In this document: piece after piece, positions 63,244-64,000 of the stretch
Layout: each line of letters starts with the position of its first letter
Position numbering within the stretch: position 1 is the first letter of the stretch
NCBI GenBank assembly: GCA_934754495.1
Contig: CAKVHW010000001.1
Span: 186,001-250,000, forward strand
From: an uncultured Clostridia bacterium
Lineage (GTDB): Bacteria; Bacillota; Clostridia; Christensenellales; UBA1242
Length of the DNA stretch: 64,000 nt
Direction of reading: 5' to 3'
The notes under the pieces: generated by a model
The model's database searches: none
The model's input: the letters and a program-made list of their open reading frames with translations, nothing else
What the model was told of the DNA's origin: nothing
Position numbers and translations under genes: made by a program

Positions 63244-63483
63244 TTAACTTGCAATTAACAAAGGATTATTAACAATGTCGTCAAAAAATTCTGACACCGA
63301 AATATTAAGCACCTTGCACAATTTAACAATTGTGGCAAGTGTAACTTTTTTGCTGTCGTTGTTGACAATTCCATTTATGGTTCGGCTTGACACCTTGCTA
63401 AGTTTACTAAGCGCATTTTGGTCTAAACCTTGTTCAGCCATTAATTGTTTTACTTTGATTGAGATTGCCGTTTTTACATTCAT
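63244..63483 (-). CDS. XRE-family HTH regulator
   Basis: 79 residues from ATG 63483 (AAGGGGGAC upstream; codons further upstream give unrelated sequence). HTH_3 pattern: ISIKVKQLMAEQGLDQNALSKLSKVSSRTINGIVN, then TLATIVKLCKVLNISVSEFFDD. A single-domain DNA-binding protein of Cro/CI type, complete. Convergent with the giant surface-protein gene; whether it controls it is unknown. Confidence 0.9.
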   Translation of the reverse strand: MNVKTAISIKVKQLMAEQGLDQNALSKLSKVSSRTINGIVNNDSKKVTLATIVKLCKVLNISVSEFFDDIVNNPLLIAS

Positions 63484-63868
63484 TTGTATCGTCCCCCTTA
63501 TAATCACAAATATATTAACACATTTTTCCGATTTTTGTCTGATTAAGTGACATCTATTTTTGGGCGATTTTAACTTGTTTTGTCGAAAAAAGTAATATAT
63601 GGTAAAATTTTGCAATATGATTTTTTAAAACCAAAAAATATTGACTAATATATTAGAATATTGTAGGTTTTTGTGTGTAAAAAACTAATAATCTGGCAAT
63701 ATGTTTAACATTTTGACCTGTCGACAATTTATATACTTATATATAACCTTGTTGGTGTTAATGTAGTAAAAATTAATAAAGTAAATATAATGTTTAATTA
63801 TTTGCCACAAACAACTTAAAGCGAATAAAAAAAACACACTCAATATAAAAGTGTGTTTTTTATGATTT
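63484..63868. other. 385-bp intergenic region
   Basis: Very AT-rich. Holds the reverse promoter region of the XRE gene (no firm boxes) and the terminator at 63828-63861. No coding potential that I would support. Confidence 0.5.
63828..63861 (-). terminator. terminator of the YhhN-like gene
   Basis: AAAACACACT / AGTGTGTTTT with T-run, just downstream of the stop codon on the reverse strand. Confidence 0.85.
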
Positions 63869-64000
63869 TTAAACAAACATTAAGAATGCTACAATCATAA
63901 TTTGAGCAACATAATATGTTCCAAGGTTTAAGCCCCAGTTAAGGTTTGTGCTTTTGTTTGGAGCAAAGTAGATAAATGAAAGTACTAGATCACTAATTAA
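63869..64000 (-). CDS. YhhN/TMEM86-like membrane protein, C-terminal fragment
   Basis: The last 43 codons of a reverse gene running out of the window. LISDLVLSFIYFAP and YYVAQIMIVAFLMFV match the closing helices of the YhhN (lysoplasmalogenase-like) family, with S-D-x-x-L and a Y-x-x-A-Q pattern. With so little sequence, another multi-helix membrane protein is possible. Confidence 0.55.
   Translation of the reverse strand, partial: LISDLVLSFIYFAPNKSTNLNWGLNLGTYYVAQIMIVAFLMFV

Noticed and set aside
63685..63876. A reverse 63-codon frame
   Set aside because: It crosses the terminator at 63828-63861 and overlaps the end of the YhhN-like gene; composition is A/T noise.
1..64000. CRISPR array
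   Set aside because: No set of regularly spaced short direct repeats and no cas genes were found; the repeats present are single pairs or palindromes.

Overview
The window comes from an AT-rich, low-GC bacterium of the Bacillota, most likely an uncultured gut Clostridia lineage. The evidence is strong Shine-Dalgarno sites (AAGGAG/GGAGG), many A/T-flanked Rho-independent terminators, a glycine T-box, a SAM riboswitch before metK, single-chain glycyl-tRNA synthetase, DNA polymerase I without a proofreading site, DUF6273/InlB-repeat surface proteins and DUF4870. TAA, TAG and TGA all act as stops, so the code is standard. The taxonomic placement is inference.

Layout. 1-3.1 kb: a truncated HEPN-like/NB-ARC STAND NTPase and, divergently, a membrane-anchored Swt1-type HEPN protein, both looking like conflict or defence genes. 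3.3-8.8 kb: a small reverse operon (acetyltransferase, GtrA-like, ASCH), then a heterodimeric ABC exporter with complementary degenerate ATP sites, then a small membrane protein. 8.8-21.86 kb: a 13-kb integrated element. It carries AbrB-like/hsdM/hsdS/hsdR (type I restriction-modification), a Fic enzyme, a HEPN-motif protein, a sigma-like factor, an HUH rolling-circle Rep flanked by large DNA hairpins, and a large serine recombinase. Both junctions can be read: joining the outer halves rebuilds a perfect 16-bp inverted repeat that looks like the shared terminator of two convergent host genes (attB), and joining the inner halves rebuilds a palindromic attP.

21.9-32.1 kb: host metabolic and housekeeping genes (diaminopentanoate dehydrogenase-like, 2-enoate reductase-like flavoenzyme, PAP2 phosphatase, leuS, MerR regulator, Nudix hydrolase). 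32.5-34.2 kb: a caspase-like (clan CD) reading frame broken by one in-frame TAA, then a one-gene cassette between two copies of the tRNA-Leu 3' end plus terminator. 34.4-43.9 kb: polA, a PflX-type radical SAM protein, an exported protein overlapped by an Mrr-like nuclease, tRNA-Ser, TspO-like protein, riboswitch-controlled divergent metK, and an ion permease. 44.0-46.0 kb: a translationally coupled ATP-grasp + radical SAM pair with a G9 tract, the best candidate here for an undescribed biosynthetic system. 46.2-64 kb: tRNA-Ser, a leucine-rich surface protein, T-box-glyQS, a DUF4870 protein, a 3939-residue surface protein filling almost 12 kb, an XRE regulator and a truncated YhhN-like membrane protein.

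How it fits together. The backbone is translation, replication and cell-surface genes in short operons with clear promoters and terminators. The accessory content is concentrated in the serine-recombinase element and in the HEPN/STAND and caspase-like loci.
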